Positions 23,359 through 34,774 are shown, numbered from the stretch's first letter. The stretch is 64,000 nt of DNA from Salvator merianae (GCA_003586115.2 QVOM02000101.1:30817794-30881793), one strand, 5' to 3'. Translations and numbers: made by a program. Notes: generated by a model from the letters alone, not told the origin.

Positions 23359-23454
23359 TTTCAGTTTCAGTTTATTGATTAGTCCAAGGACTATAACAAA
23401 TTTATACATTAAAAAACACAGTTAAAAACATTAAGACATTAAAAGAATACAGAA
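23359..23454 (-). mobile_element. 96-bp retrotransposon 3' end nested in BovB
   Basis: On the minus strand it reads gttatagtccttggactaat, then caataaactgaaactgaaa. That is an AATAAA-containing 3' terminus ending in CTGAAA iterations. With the 14-bp direct repeats, this indicates a 5'-truncated non-LTR retrotransposon or SINE inserted in antisense. I cannot name the family. Confidence 0.8.
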
Positions 23455-23468
23455 TGAGTGGCTCTATG
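23455..23468. repeat. Target-site duplication of nested insertion, right copy
   Basis: Exact copy of the 14-mer at 23345-23358. Confidence 0.88.
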
Positions 23469-24508
23469 CAAAATCATGACTTGGAGATGACTATGGCTCA
23501 GATTATGTGATTCATACTGCAAAATTCAGGCTTAAATTGAAGAAAGCAAGGAAAACCTTTGAACCACACAGTATGTTCTAAATGATATACCTTATGAATA
23601 TGCAGTGGAGATAATGAATACATTTAAGGGATTAGACCTGGTAGACAGTGTGCCTGAAGAACTATGGACAGAACATTGTGACATTTTAAAGGAAGTAGCA
23701 TTTTTTTTTTTAAATCCTAAGAAAACAGAAGAGCCAGAAAGCAAAATGGCTGCCTGATAAGGCTCTGCAAAGAGCTGAGGAAAGAAAGGAAGTGAAAAGC
23801 AAAGGAGAAAAAGATAGATATACCCAACTGGATGCAGATTTCCAGAGAATAACAAAGAGAGATATGGCCTTTTTAAAAGAGTAATGAAAGGAAATAGAAG
23901 GAATTAATAAAATGGGAAAGGAAAAAAAAAATCTTCCAGAAAACTGGAGATACCAGGGGAATATTTCATGTGAAAATGGGCCTGATAAAAGGCAAAAATG
24001 GCAGAGATCTAACAGAAACAGAAGAGATTAAGAAGAGATGGCAGGAATACATAAAAGAACTATACATGGAAGATGTTAACATCACTGATAACCACAATGG
24101 TTTGGTCAATGACCCTAGAGTCAGACATCCTGGAGAGTGAAGTCAAGTGAGCCTTAGGAAGCATTGCTAACAACAAGGCTAGCAGAGGTGATAGAATTCC
24201 AGATGAACTATTTAAAATCATAAGATTATGCTGATAAAGTGCTGCATTAAATGTGCCAGCAAATTTGGAAAATTCAGCAGTAGGCACATAATGAGGACTC
24301 ATTGGGGGTGGAGGGAACGGATGCTGGGAAAGAGTGAAGGCAAAAGGAGAAAAAGATGGCAGACAGTGAGATACATAGATACTATCACTGAAGAAATGAA
24401 TGTGAGCTTGGGAAAACTCCAGGAGACTTCAGAGGACAGAAGGATATGGTATGCGGTAATTCATGGAGTCACAAAGAGTCAGACGTGACTGAATGAATAA
24501 ACAGCAAG

Positions 24509-25629
24509 AAGATTCATACAATTGAAAAATCACTGCTGGTGCTTCTGCTACTACTACTATCAGCTGATTGCTAACCTCTCTGTGCAGATTATTTTCTGAG
24601 TTTGTAACTTAAGCTTGTAGAACAAGAGCTGACTGTTCAAATGCAGTCCATATAGTCTTCTGTACCAGCCTTAATTTATTTATAACAAACTATTTCAACC
24701 AAAACTATAATAGAGCTAGAACAAAGCTGGTTAAAATCCAGTTAGCACTGGCCAGAGATTTTATGTACCTGTTTTTATTATTTCACATATATCAATATAG
24801 TAGATTGCAATAAGAACAGTTCTGGATACATGTCTCATGTACAACATTCTTTAATATTAAAGGTTTGGTTTTACACACACACAACTGAAATACACAACTG
24901 ACAGTCAATCTTCAGGAACGAAGAAATAACCAGGCTAATTGAGATACTGAGGGATGATGATGATGATGATTAGTCTTATTATTAATCTCAAAGAAGCCTA
25001 CTAATTTATTCCCAGTGACAAATCAATGGTGGGAATTATGACATATGTGCCACAACCAGCTTGAGCAGTGAGTTACAAATATATAGGCAGAGGATCAGGA
25101 AGTCTATATAATGAGGGATTTGTTTTCCGGAAATGGCAGACCAGGATGTTTGAACCAATCAGAGAGTTTACTGGCAAGATCAGGGTAAATGAGCTTTGGA
25201 GCCTTAAATCAAAGTTATAAGTTCTTTAGTACTTGGACAGAGATGCTCAGCAGGGTGATATGACTATCCTGGGATGGATCAAACCCCTGTGATTAGCTAG
25301 ATCAAATCTGACTACTTTCCTTGACCATTGAGAATAATGAATTCATCTGGGTCATCAACTTGGGACTTTCTTAGGCCACTAATCCTTTTTGTTAGCAAAG
25401 GAAAAACCTTTAATTTTTCCAATGAGTTTAAAAAGAAACAGAAATAGAAGGTAAAGAGTTGAAATGGGAAGGAGAGGGAAATGTTATATCTTAGTGGTTT
25501 TGATTCTCGGGCCAGGCTCCATGTACAGAATTGTTCAAAGTTCTAAACACAAAAACATGTGATACAAGATGGGCTGATTGACCAAAGATGAGGCTCAGAT
25601 CAGTAGAAGTTCCAGGACTCTGGCAATCT
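24509..25629. other. No gene recognised
   Basis: Contains a short GAT run at 24954-24970 and otherwise unique AT-rich sequence. Confidence 0.5.
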
Positions 25630-25852
25630 CTCAAGGAGAAACAAGCTGTTATACTCTGGTGGTGGAGCAATCCAGGACACTTACTGGGTTGCTCTGTCCA
25701 TACTGAGGAGCCGCAGCAACATATCAGAAGTTGCCAAAGGCTCCTCCAAAGCTCCTGGACACCAGTGTCCACACCCTCTTCTGGGTGCAGTGTGACTAGT
25801 GAGTGTAGCAGCATGACTGCAGCTGTGCAGTCACACACTGCATCCAGTTTGC
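25630..25852 (-). mobile_element. Dispersed repeat C, partial copy
   Basis: Shares word order with 14985-15215: ggagcaatccaggacac, then gttgctctgtcc, and tgcagctgtgcagtcacac near the right end. It is cut on the right by the AT-rich MITE that follows. The overlapping 133- and 137-residue frames here are chance frames. Confidence 0.4.
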
Positions 25853-26129
25853 AAAATTTCATTTTCACATATTTTTGCATCAAAATGAAAATGACCTTTT
25901 TCACATTTGCACTTTTCGATCAAAAACGAAAAAGCCTATTCTTTTGCAAAAATGAAATTCATCGAATTTTCGCTATGTTTAAACTATGAAAATGGCATTT
26001 TCAATGGGAAAACATTGCAAAAAATGCAAAAAATGAATGTGAAAAATGCATTTTTTGACAACAAAATTCGCTGATGAACCAAAATACAGATTTTCATTTG
26101 AAAACGAATCAAAAACTATTTGAAAATGA

Positions 26130-26166
<37 letters not shown>

Positions 26167-26173
26167 ATTCCTA
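25853..26173 (-). mobile_element. AT-rich hAT-like MITE, 3'-truncated, minus orientation
   Basis: The right end reads gtgcagattccta, the inverted family terminus. The core atgaaaatggcattttcaat is the reverse of the 45471 copy. The left (element 3') terminus is missing about 25 bp. A (TG)n run has expanded inside the right terminal repeat. Confidence 0.8.
26132..26162. repeat. (TG)n microsatellite inside a transposon terminus
   Basis: About 15 TG units at the position where other copies have a single gtgtgca or gtgcac, just inside the terminal repeat. Confidence 0.93.
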
Positions 26174-26253
26174 TATGGCAACTGCCGGCCTTTCTCTGGA
26201 TGCTGGTGCAACCATTGTCTTGGTAATCCAGACAACCCTGAACTAGTCATTCA

Positions 26254-26577
26254 TAGGAATGTGCACGGGAAAAAAAAATCAGTTCATCTTTTAATCGAAA
26301 ATCTGAATTTTTCAATTCGTCAGTGAATTCTGTTACTGAAAAATGCATTTTTCACCTTCGTTTTCACATTTTTGCTTTTGTTTTTCTATTGAAAATGCCA
26401 TTTTCATGGTTTTAACATAGCAAAAAGATGTGAAAATGCAAATATTCAAAGAGTCTCATTTTCACAAAAGAACAGGCTTTTTCATTTTCAATCGAAAACT
26501 CGTAAATGTGAAAAAAGTCATTTTTGTTTTGATGCGGAAATTTGCAAAAATGAATCTTCAAACAAATTTTTGAATAA
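26254..26577 (+). mobile_element. AT-rich hAT-like MITE, 3'-truncated, plus orientation
   Basis: The left end is TAGGAATGTGCAC. The core attgaaaatgccattttcat and the later ttcaaacaaatttttgaata match the family. The expected right terminus after 'gaata' is absent. It lies 80 bp from the oppositely oriented copy at 25853-26173. Confidence 0.8.
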
Positions 26578-27647
26578 CCACTAGATTCACACTTCAAGCA
26601 CTGCTAGTCAAGTAGAGGGCTAGTTTAGTACTTGAAGTGCAAATAGTCACTATCACACTTGATCTTCACCAACCTGGTATAGTATTATTACATCAGACCT
26701 GATCAGCAAGTGCAAACAGTCTCTGAGAGTGAGCTGAGCTGTCACACCTAATGCTGCTTGCAAGTGTAGAGAAGTTAACCTAGAGAACTTGGGGAATAAG
26801 CAGCTAAAAATGTCTCTTCAGGCTCAAGTGAAGGAGGATGCTATAATCAGCCTATTAAAACACCCAAAGTCCAGATAACTGTACTATCACAGATGTCATA
26901 GGAAACAGAAAGATTGGGATTTATCAACACTTTGCGACAACAGGAAAGTTCAGAAGCTTCAGGAACAGAGAAATGGATCTCTCCTCAGTCCAAATAGTGG
27001 TGTCAGTAGGAAAGTTCAGCACCTAGCAAAGTGGATGCCCATGGTTGCTCGTGGAGTTCAGCCTTCAGGTACAGCATACAACATTCACATTATTCAGCCT
27101 TAGACCTCCTACTTTTAGACCTCCTACTTTTATACACTAAAACATGTCCCAAGGATGTTATGAGAAAATTGATTTGATTTTAATTGTCTTCCTGAGTAAA
27201 TGGCTTCTGTGACTTTCATTTTGTTAGTTAGGAGAGTTATGGGGGGGGGGGATGTGAAAGGCTTATCTCTTCATTGATATGTTGATGAATCTAAATTCAG
27301 CTGGGAAAGTTCTAACCTTGATTGACGTGTTGATAAGATACCTTTAGTATCTCTAGCTAATTAACAATTGGGAGTAATCTCCAGAAACAACGCAGGTTGT
27401 AAATCATAAACATTCATAAAAATAGAGAAGAGGTGAGAACTGACATAAAAACACTCTTCAAATACATAAAATGCAACTATACAGAAGTGGGTTATGGATT
27501 CTTGTCTATTGTCTGAGAATGTAGCCACTGAATAACAGGGCTTTAAGCTATGCTAGGGCAAGTTCCAATTGGATAGGTTTCTTTCAAGAAGTTCAAGAAG
27601 GGATCCAATTACTTAAAGAAGTAATGATATCTCAGCCATTGCACTGG

Positions 27648-27648
<1 letters not shown>
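26578..27648. other. No gene recognised; minor repeats
   Basis: A 20-bp-arm inverted repeat at about 26591-26643 (cacttcaagcactgctag against ctagtttagtacttgaagtg). A 17-bp tandem pair (ttagacctcctactttt) at about 27111-27142 and a G run at 27241-27250. No exon recognised. Confidence 0.5.
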
Positions 27649-27695
<47 letters not shown>

Positions 27696-27749
27696 GTACA
27701 CATACATACATACATGTGGAGAGAAAGGGAGAGAGAAAGAGAGAGAGAT
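27649..27749. repeat. Compound (CA)n-(TA)n-(CATA)n-(GA)n microsatellite
   Basis: A CA run is followed by TA, CATA and then GAGA units. It ends directly at the 3' terminus of an L2 fragment. Confidence 0.95.
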
Positions 27750-27832
27750 CCATCCTTATATCCAAAGGTCTCAGGACGGGTCACAATAAAATCAGTATAA
27801 AAAACAGTTAAATAAGTTAGTTGATCAAGTCG
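27750..27832 (-). mobile_element. L2 LINE 3' end fragment
   Basis: On the minus strand it reads gtgacccgtcctgagacctt, then tggatataagg. This matches the L2 3' end at 34785-34830, followed by microsatellite where the ATTT tail would be. Confidence 0.72.
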
Positions 27833-29553
27833 AATATGGTCAATAGTTGGACATCCATCTATTAGAAATGCTTTAATTTGGATTTCTGCCTGGAGCACTG
27901 GGTCCAAGTCAATGGCATAAAAGGTCTCCTCTGATTGCATGATGGCATGTGTTTCTAGCCATATTATTAAACGTTCTGTAAAAAAATCTCATTAAGAAAC
28001 CTGAGAACATTTTGTTCAAGTTTAGCTCTGAACATTTTAAGAAAGTCCTTCTTGAGGCTGAATAATAGTAGACAGATAGAGGTACAGCTATACAGATAAA
28101 ATATAGGTGTGTGTATACTCATATACATATACATTCATTTACAAATGCATGCATACATGGATACATAAACTATTCCCTTTCTCTTTTGGCAATAACATTT
28201 TGAACTATAATCCCAGAGAACTATAAATGTAAAGTGGGACAAAAGAAGAAAACAAGAATGATAACAAAAAAATATATAGAGAGAATAATATGGCTTCAAA
28301 TACTGCAGATACTGCAAGAGCTCCAGGGAACAAGCACATAATAAAAGAGCAGCTCCTTCAAAATACAATGCAAGCTGAATTTCAAGACCCTAAAAATAGT
28401 TCAGTATTTCAGAGTGAGGAGGGGGTGTAATCAGCATCAGGAAATCCTCAGGCCAGGAAGAAAGCATAGAAACATGGATAATAAAAAGATGTGAGGAAAG
28501 CTAAGCTGACTCTTTTTTCTTTGCTTTGTTCTTTCCTACTGTTCTTGAGGCCACATGTGATTGGAGCAATCCTTTTCCAGCCTGTTCTTGAGCCAAATAC
28601 TATTGATACAATAAAACAAAAATGTGATCATGTTAAATGTGTGCTGTGTTTAAAGAGATTTAATAAAAGGAAAAAAAAAATGTATCTTATCCATCTCTCC
28701 TTTCCATTGTATGTTTTTCTTTTGAAATCATCCTAAGTTCAGTTTACAGAATTTTGTATTGGATCCACATGTGCTAATTACAGAAATTTTGTCATGTGTT
28801 TGTTATTATTTAGGCCCGTGACACAAGGAGCAGCAAACACAGATGTCAGTGCATAACCAATGCAGAATGTGGCATTGTACAGAATGGATTTGTGGCAGAA
28901 TTGCTTTGTGGTCCTTTACAGCTATTTCATTGCTTCCATTGGTTTCAACCAAACAGATTTTTTTTTTTGGGGGGGGGGACTAGAGTGGGAGACTGAAAGT
29001 ATACTGCTGTAGGAGTATCCAGGCAGCAGGCATGTGTTGTACACCTCACTGTGACTGCTTGGGTGCTGGAACTCCCACTCACAGTAGCAAGGATCCTGCC
29101 CAGATTCCCTTTGGATGAACAGAAAGACCACTAAAGGCTGGTCAGGTGGGAATCCAGGCAGGATTATGCTTCTGTGCATTCATGTGGGAGTGGGAAGCTG
29201 AATCCCCACAACAAAAGCAGCCACACAGTAATTTAAAATAGATTAGGGTAAGACTTCTTCAGGGGGGTTGGAGAGTCTTGAGGGCTAGTAAGAAGCAGAG
29301 AGATCTGGATGTCAAGACTCCTGCATGTCAGGAGGGGCACCTTAAATGCCCATACTGATGGTGCTTCTTAATAATATCCCTTTCTAAGGATACTTAGTTT
29401 CTGCTTCATTTTAAAAAGGGTTTCTCTGTACTTCTTCCCCCTCACTTGTGGGGACTGATTACGGACATCAATTGGTTCTTGATGAACACATTTCACCCAA
29501 TCCCTCCCTGATCTTTGTGTTGCCTACAGTACTATGGGAAAAAAATGAAAAGT
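27833..29553. other. No gene recognised
   Basis: AT-rich sequence with a T/G homopolymer patch at 28961-28979. No exon or transposon terminus is recognised. Confidence 0.5.
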
Positions 29554-29648
29554 AGAAGGAAGGGAGGAAGGGAGGGAGGAAGGAAGGAAGGAAGGAAGGA
29601 AGGAAGGAAGGAAGGAAGGAAGGAAGGAAGGAAGGAAGGAAGGAAAGA
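29554..29648. repeat. (GGAA)n microsatellite
   Basis: GGAA units with some GGGA variants at the left end, about 90 bp long. Confidence 0.97.
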
Positions 29649-29776
29649 AAAAATGTATATAGCCCCTTGCTAATTCCTTCTATTTTTGCATATTTGTCAC
29701 ACTCAATTGTTTCAGATGTTCAGATAAAATTCAATATGAGACAAAGGCAACCTGAGAATACATCTTTCATATTATA

Positions 29777-29930
29777 TAAGAACATTACGGGAGCCCTGCT
29801 GGATCAGGCAACAGCCCTTCTAGTCCTGCATCCTGTCTCACAAAGTGATCCACCATTTTCTTCTTAGTATTCTCAAACAGAAGATGAGGGTGCAACCCTC
29901 ACCTGCTCATAACTCCCTGCAAAGGGAACT
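29777..29930 (-). mobile_element. CR1 LINE 3' end
   Basis: Begins at the terminal motif (ataagaacat), then gccctgctggatcaggcaac and ctgcatcctgtctcac, the reverse of the 12185-12350 sequence. About 150 bp remain. Confidence 0.85.
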
Positions 29931-31105
29931 CCCTGAAGCTCAAGGATGATTGGACTATGCAGCAAGGCGGCAATCTGAAACACAAGTCTACATCTGAATG
30001 GTTCAAAACAAACAAAAATAAGGTCTTGGAATGGCCTAATCAAAGTCATGACCTGTGGCAATTCTGTGCTTACCAGGATTCTGGTCTAGCTGTTGTATCA
30101 GCCCTAAAGTTCACAGGAACTTTGGGGCTAGTCTCTGCAAATTCAGACAGCCAGGAACAAATGTTCCTACCTCAGAGCCCCCAGGGACCAATTTCAGTAA
30201 TGCAATAAAGTGCATCACCAAAATGGGTCCCCTGATAACTCCCTGGTAGAATGCCGGTGTACCTGTTTATTCAGGTCCACTGGTAATCCATGTCAGGAGC
30301 CTCCTGATCTAGATGTGTTCCATCTGGTTCATGTGGCATGTACTAACAAGGGGCAGGGTCTCTCTAGTCTTTACCAGAGTGGAGAGAAAGGAGACCCAGA
30401 AGAAGACTATGGGAGTCATCAGATCTGGAATAAAGGTAAGTGCAGAAAGGCCTTTGAATTTCTGTGACAGGACTCCAAAAGCTGTAGAAAATCTGTCAAA
30501 CATCAGATACATTTCCCCCTCCAGCTTTTTCTGTGGCTAGGTTAATTGGTTTGGCAATTTCTGAAAGGCACTAATGTGGCTGAATTAGAGCAATTCAGCA
30601 AAGAAAAGTGACCCAAAATTCCTTCACAACAATGTGAAAGACTGATTTCCATTTATTAGAAAAGTTTGGTTCCAGTCATTGCTGCTGAAAATGGCACAAC
30701 AAAATATTAAGTTTAGGGGCAATTGTTGTTGTTATTATTATTATTATTTTGTCTGTCCTGAAACTTCCAATCATCAGTTTCATATAAGATCTTTCTGTGC
30801 TGGTTTTTTTTTTTTTGTTTATTTTTGTTTTTTGTCATTTGTGTAGTAGTTGCTAAGAAGACACACTGCTTGACAGGTCAATGTCATATTTCCTTTCCTT
30901 TTTAGTATACTGTGTAAAAACCATACTATTAGGTTTTCCTTTTCCAAGGACCAGATGCTGAAGATTGCTAGCAAATCTCTATTAAGTTGACAGAATATAC
31001 TCACAGAGAGAGCAGATGAAGGCATAGTCCATTTCATATATTTCAACGTCCACAAACTTCACAGTGCAATTTCTGCTTTGAAAATATATATTTTAAAAAT
31101 GCTGC

Positions 31106-31106
<1 letters not shown>
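29931..31106. other. No gene recognised
   Basis: A small inverted repeat (gccctaaagttc against gaactttggggc) lies at about 30101-30130. T- and TTA-rich runs occur near 30732-30748 and 30805-30832. Short frames here have no recognisable family. Confidence 0.5.

Positions 31107-31155
<49 letters not shown>
31107..31155. repeat. (ATAG)n microsatellite
   Basis: About 12 ATAG units. Confidence 0.97.
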
Positions 31156-31246
31156 TGTGAGAAAATGACTTAAACCAATATACTTATTTATGAAAATGCA
31201 TACTTTCAAAAAACCAAAAAACCCCTCAACTTATTGTAGGGAAAAT

Positions 31247-31274
31247 AACAACAACAACAACAACAACAATAATA
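31247..31274. repeat. (AAC)n short repeat
   Basis: About eight AAC units followed by AAT units. Confidence 0.9.
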
Positions 31275-32202
31275 AACTGTACACAATTATAAACTTGTTC
31301 ATGAAATACACCAGTATGTATTTGCCCCATGTAAGCTTATATCAATTTGAAGGACTTGCAGTCTAAGAATTATTTTCATTTGCTCTGAATTAATTTTGCT
31401 CTAAGCTTCACTAAATATAAGAACTAACCCTTATTTGCAAACCTCAAGGATCATTTAATGGATCAGACCAGAACTACTCCTATTAAGTAAACATGGCTTG
31501 TCAATTCGGAAATGCCTTAAAGTGACAGGGAATATTTCCTGAAATGCATGTTATCTTATTTCATAGCTAACTTGACAGTTCTATTTAACAATTTGTCTTG
31601 ATGAATGAACATCTACAAAACTATAATTCTGGCTTTAGAATTCCAGTTATTTTTATTTATTCACATAATAAAATGAGAAAATTGTTATATAAATTAAATC
31701 ACTTCAGGATATTGACTCCTTGACAATTCCTGCACAAAATTACAAAACAAACAAACAAACAAACAAAAAACCCTACAAAGAAGACCTAGCCAATGGGAGC
31801 TTTAGAAGCTACACAAATAAACGTGGATGAAACTGGCATCCAAGAGTACACCTTCCTGCTTTGCAAACCCATTGTGGTAAGGGTTATTGCAGAAATACAC
31901 AAGTATTAAATCGGGTATTACAGTAACTTAGGAATATGCCAGGGATGCAAATATGTCATCAAGCCAAAGACACATCAATGCAGAAAATATTGATTATATG
32001 CTTCTTTTGCATGCAAAAGTATGTGTTTCATGTAAAATACATATATTGTTACATTCAATGTGTATTTTATGGACCATAATGTGTTAATTTCATTTAAAAT
32101 AGGTATTCTCAGTTAAAATACACATTTAGCCATTCTCTCTCTTCAAATACACAAAACAACACCAAGTGGTCATCTCTGAGTTATCATGTTCAGTTACTAT
32201 GA
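31275..32202. other. No gene recognised
   Basis: AT-rich, with a (CAAA)n run at 31744-31770. No exon or transposon terminus is recognised. Confidence 0.5.
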
Positions 32203-32675
32203 CCCTTCCTGCACTTACCTACCAGCGATCTATATCAGTGGTCCATATTAGTCAGGCCTACTGATCTGGATCAAAAGGAGGTATGTATGGAATCAGTGCC
32301 AGCTGTGCTGATGGTGTTGATCCAGATTATTCCACACCATGAACACAAAGCTTGCACAAACTTTGTGACTGCACACCTATGCTTTGGGGCCTCTGGGGAC
32401 CGTGATTTTCAGTGACATGCTATGGTGTACCAGTGAACTTTTATACTCCCAAACATGGAAGGCATCCTTCTGCATGCCTCCTGTGTTCCAGATCACAGCT
32501 GCTGGTTCCTCTGGTAAGACCTCCGTTAATCTGGATCTTGCCTTGCCTTGTACAAACAGCTGGACCAGCCAAAGCTAGAGCCTTCTAGATCCACCTTAGC
32601 ATGCAGACCTGGAGGCCTACATCCAAACTACGCAAGCCTTCAATACAGATTAAGGGTCCATGCAGAAAAGATGTA
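32203..32675 (+). mobile_element. Dispersed repeat B, copy 1
   Basis: Resembles 34275-34741 along its length. Shared ordered blocks include gatctgga, gatccagatta/tggattact, cacaaagctt, tggggcctc or cagggcctc, gcatgctatggtgtac or gcatgctgtggtacac, ttaatctggatcttgc and gcagacct. The left end (acccttcctgcactt) resembles the inverse of catgcagaaaagatg at the right end, so a non-autonomous DNA transposon is likely. No duplication is clear. Confidence 0.6.
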
Positions 32676-33190
32676 TAGCTTCACTGCTAGCTAGGAGTGG
32701 CATGGATGTGCTTGAACTATTTAAATGACTTACTCTCACATCACTGAGGTTTGGGGAAGAGGGGAAAAAAAAAAAGGTGCGGAAAGGAAAAGAATAATGT
32801 GCCATTTAGTGGAGAAGAAGAAAATTAGGATTAAGTTTATAGTCAAATGGGCTTCAGGAAAATAATTCAGAAGCAAACAGAAGGTAGCTGTGTGGGTGGG
32901 TGTTTCCTTTGCTATAATATCAGTACTGTCTGTTATTTCTTCTCATAAGTGCTGTTTCTTTTTCTATGGCAAAGATGACATCCAAGGTAAATTACCTGAA
33001 GAACAGTAAACCCTTTCCCAGATAGTGATCGATCTCTCCTAAGAGGTCCTGGGAACCAGAGTCATTTTTGTGTGTGTCTGTGTGTGTGTTACTTCATGAT
33101 TGAGATTTAAGATTGACTTCTCTGATACATATTATTAAAGGTGACATTCAATGATTAAAATTATAGAGCAATAAAATACTATAAAAATGT
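32676..33190. other. No gene recognised
   Basis: Contains an A run at 32764-32776 and a short TG tract near 33068-33090. Nothing else is recognised. Confidence 0.5.
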
Positions 33191-33198
33191 CAACAGAG

Positions 33199-33551
33199 TA
33201 TTGATGTGCACAAAATAAAATTCCATGTTTGGTTCAACAGTGAACCAAACACCTGTTTATTTGGTACAACAGGAAACCAGCAAATTGAACAAATAGTTGC
33301 TTGCTTCCAATTCCAAACCTATTCAAAACAAACAAGATATTTCTATTTTCATTCAAAAAACCCTTTTCAAGGGCAAAACACAGTAAACATGAACTGTTTG
33401 ACTGAATTGTTTGTGTTCATGTGTGGGAGATTGGTTTGGCTTGAATGAATTTCTGGGTATTTCAATAACCACCTATTCCAGTTTGATGCAAACATTCATG
33501 AACACAAACTGATTGAATTTTTGAATGTCAACCAAACTTTGCACATCCCTA
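33199..33551. mobile_element. hAT-like MITE, variant type (353 bp)
   Basis: The right end is ttgcacatcccta, the usual family terminus inverted; the left end is a degraded TATTGATGTGCACAA. The interior differs from the AT-rich type: it repeats ttggttcaac and gaaccaaac, with caaccaaac inverted at the right. Flanking octamers caacagag and caatggaa match at five of eight positions, consistent with an old duplication. Confidence 0.68.
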
Positions 33552-33559
33552 CAATGGAA

Positions 33560-34160
33560 CATTACAAAGATGTGTATAGCAAATAAAGCATAAGCTCTGC
33601 TCAGGCATACTTAAATCATATCTCTGGAAAGACTGTGCTAAGATATGTACTCAGGCTTCCCATTCCCACCATAGCAAGATGTTCCAGAGGGATTGTGAGT
33701 GCTTTTGAGTATTGTGCACTTGCACAATGAAATTGAGCCCTTTGGTTGCAGATGAACAACCTCATTCAGACAATTATGAAAAAAGTAAAAATCTGATGAA
33801 ACAAGTATCTTCATAAGCTAGCAGCCAAAGAGTCATCTATTTAGAAGTCACACAGCAAGTCCTGTTGTATGCCCCAAGCAAACATGGTTTTTGCATGAGT
33901 GACATAACAGAAACTTAATAAGTTAAGAAGCTAGAAGGGAAACCTGCATTCCCTCAAGTGTCCTGAAATTTGGCAGCCTACAAATGCTTCTCAAAAAATA
34001 TTTCCCTCATGTCTCATTCCAGCATCTGAGAGGGCATCTTTTTTTGTTTGCTTGTTTTTATACATATGGCAGATAATCAATTTAAAAATTTATAGTAAAT
34101 GTTTAGATAATGTTTAATCTAAAATTAAAAAGTGAGAATAAAAAGTATATAACCCAGATC
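33560..34160. other. No gene recognised
   Basis: Unremarkable AT-rich sequence between two DNA-transposon-like elements. Confidence 0.5.
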
Positions 34161-34270
34161 CTTTCTGTACTGGGCCTTATTCTGGATTATATTCTGAAAT
34201 AAGGACCATGCCTCCCACATGCTAGTGCAGACTATGACAGGTCATCTGGAATAAGGCCCAGTGCAGAAAG
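34161..34270. mobile_element. Palindromic MITE (110 bp)
   Basis: The 22-bp terminal inverted repeat begins CTTTCTGTACTGGGCCTT and pairs, with one mismatch, with the right end (gaataaggcccagtgcagaaag). A related half-copy lies at 44728-44800. It has no coding capacity. Confidence 0.78.
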
Positions 34271-34274
34271 AGCC

Positions 34275-34741
34275 AAAGGCCGTTTTTGCACTTATCTGGT
34301 TGAGATCCAGACCAGCGGGTCCGGGTTAGCCTGGCACACTGATCTGGATTGTGGGAAGGCATGGATGGGATCAGCACCATCTGAACCAATGACATCCATT
34401 TGGATTACTTCACGCCACAGTCACAAAGCTTGTTCCTAGCTTCAGGGCCTCAGGGGGTGCTTTTTGGTTGCATGCTGTGGTACACTGCTGAAAAGCCCCC
34501 CTGGCACTCCTGAATATGGGATGCATGCTTTCTGCACACTTCCTGTGCTCTAAATCAGGACTTCTGATCCCTCTGGTAGACCCAATTAATCACATCTACC
34601 AGAGAGCTGGATTAAGGCCTCCCTTAATCTGGATCTTGCTCTGTCTTTTGCAAACAGAGTAGATCAATGGGAAACATGGTCTCATAGATCTGTATACACA
34701 TGCAGACCTATATGACCTAGAAGTGAACTACACGGAGCCTT
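34275..34741 (+). mobile_element. Dispersed repeat B, copy 2
   Basis: Second copy of the repeat at 32203-32675, with the same ordered blocks, starting ccgtttttgcacttatctgg. The right end is cut at the tail of the L2 LINE (34743). It directly follows a palindromic MITE. Confidence 0.6.
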
Positions 34742-34742
34742 A

Positions 34743-34743
34743 T

Positions 34744-34774
<31 letters not shown>

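Larger units (their letters stand above)
23236..24508 (+). mobile_element. BovB (RTE-clade) LINE, internally deleted and decayed
   Basis: The endonuclease end reads 'FFQQLERQLYTWRSQDD' near 23265, followed by 'FRLKLKKARKT' near 23528 and 'FKGLDLVDSVPEELWT' near 23625. The reverse transcriptase start reads 'EEIKKRWQEYIKELY' near 24030 and 'NNKASRGDRIPDELFK' near 24168. It then jumps at about 24270 to the extreme C-terminus ('VIHGVTKSQT' near 24457), followed by the typical BovB 3' sequence (gagtcacaaagagtcagacg) and a short ATGAATAA tail. These motifs are characteristic of BovB, a family shared by squamates and ruminants through horizontal transfer. Frameshifts, stops and loss of the catalytic core make this copy inactive. 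Confidence 0.9.
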
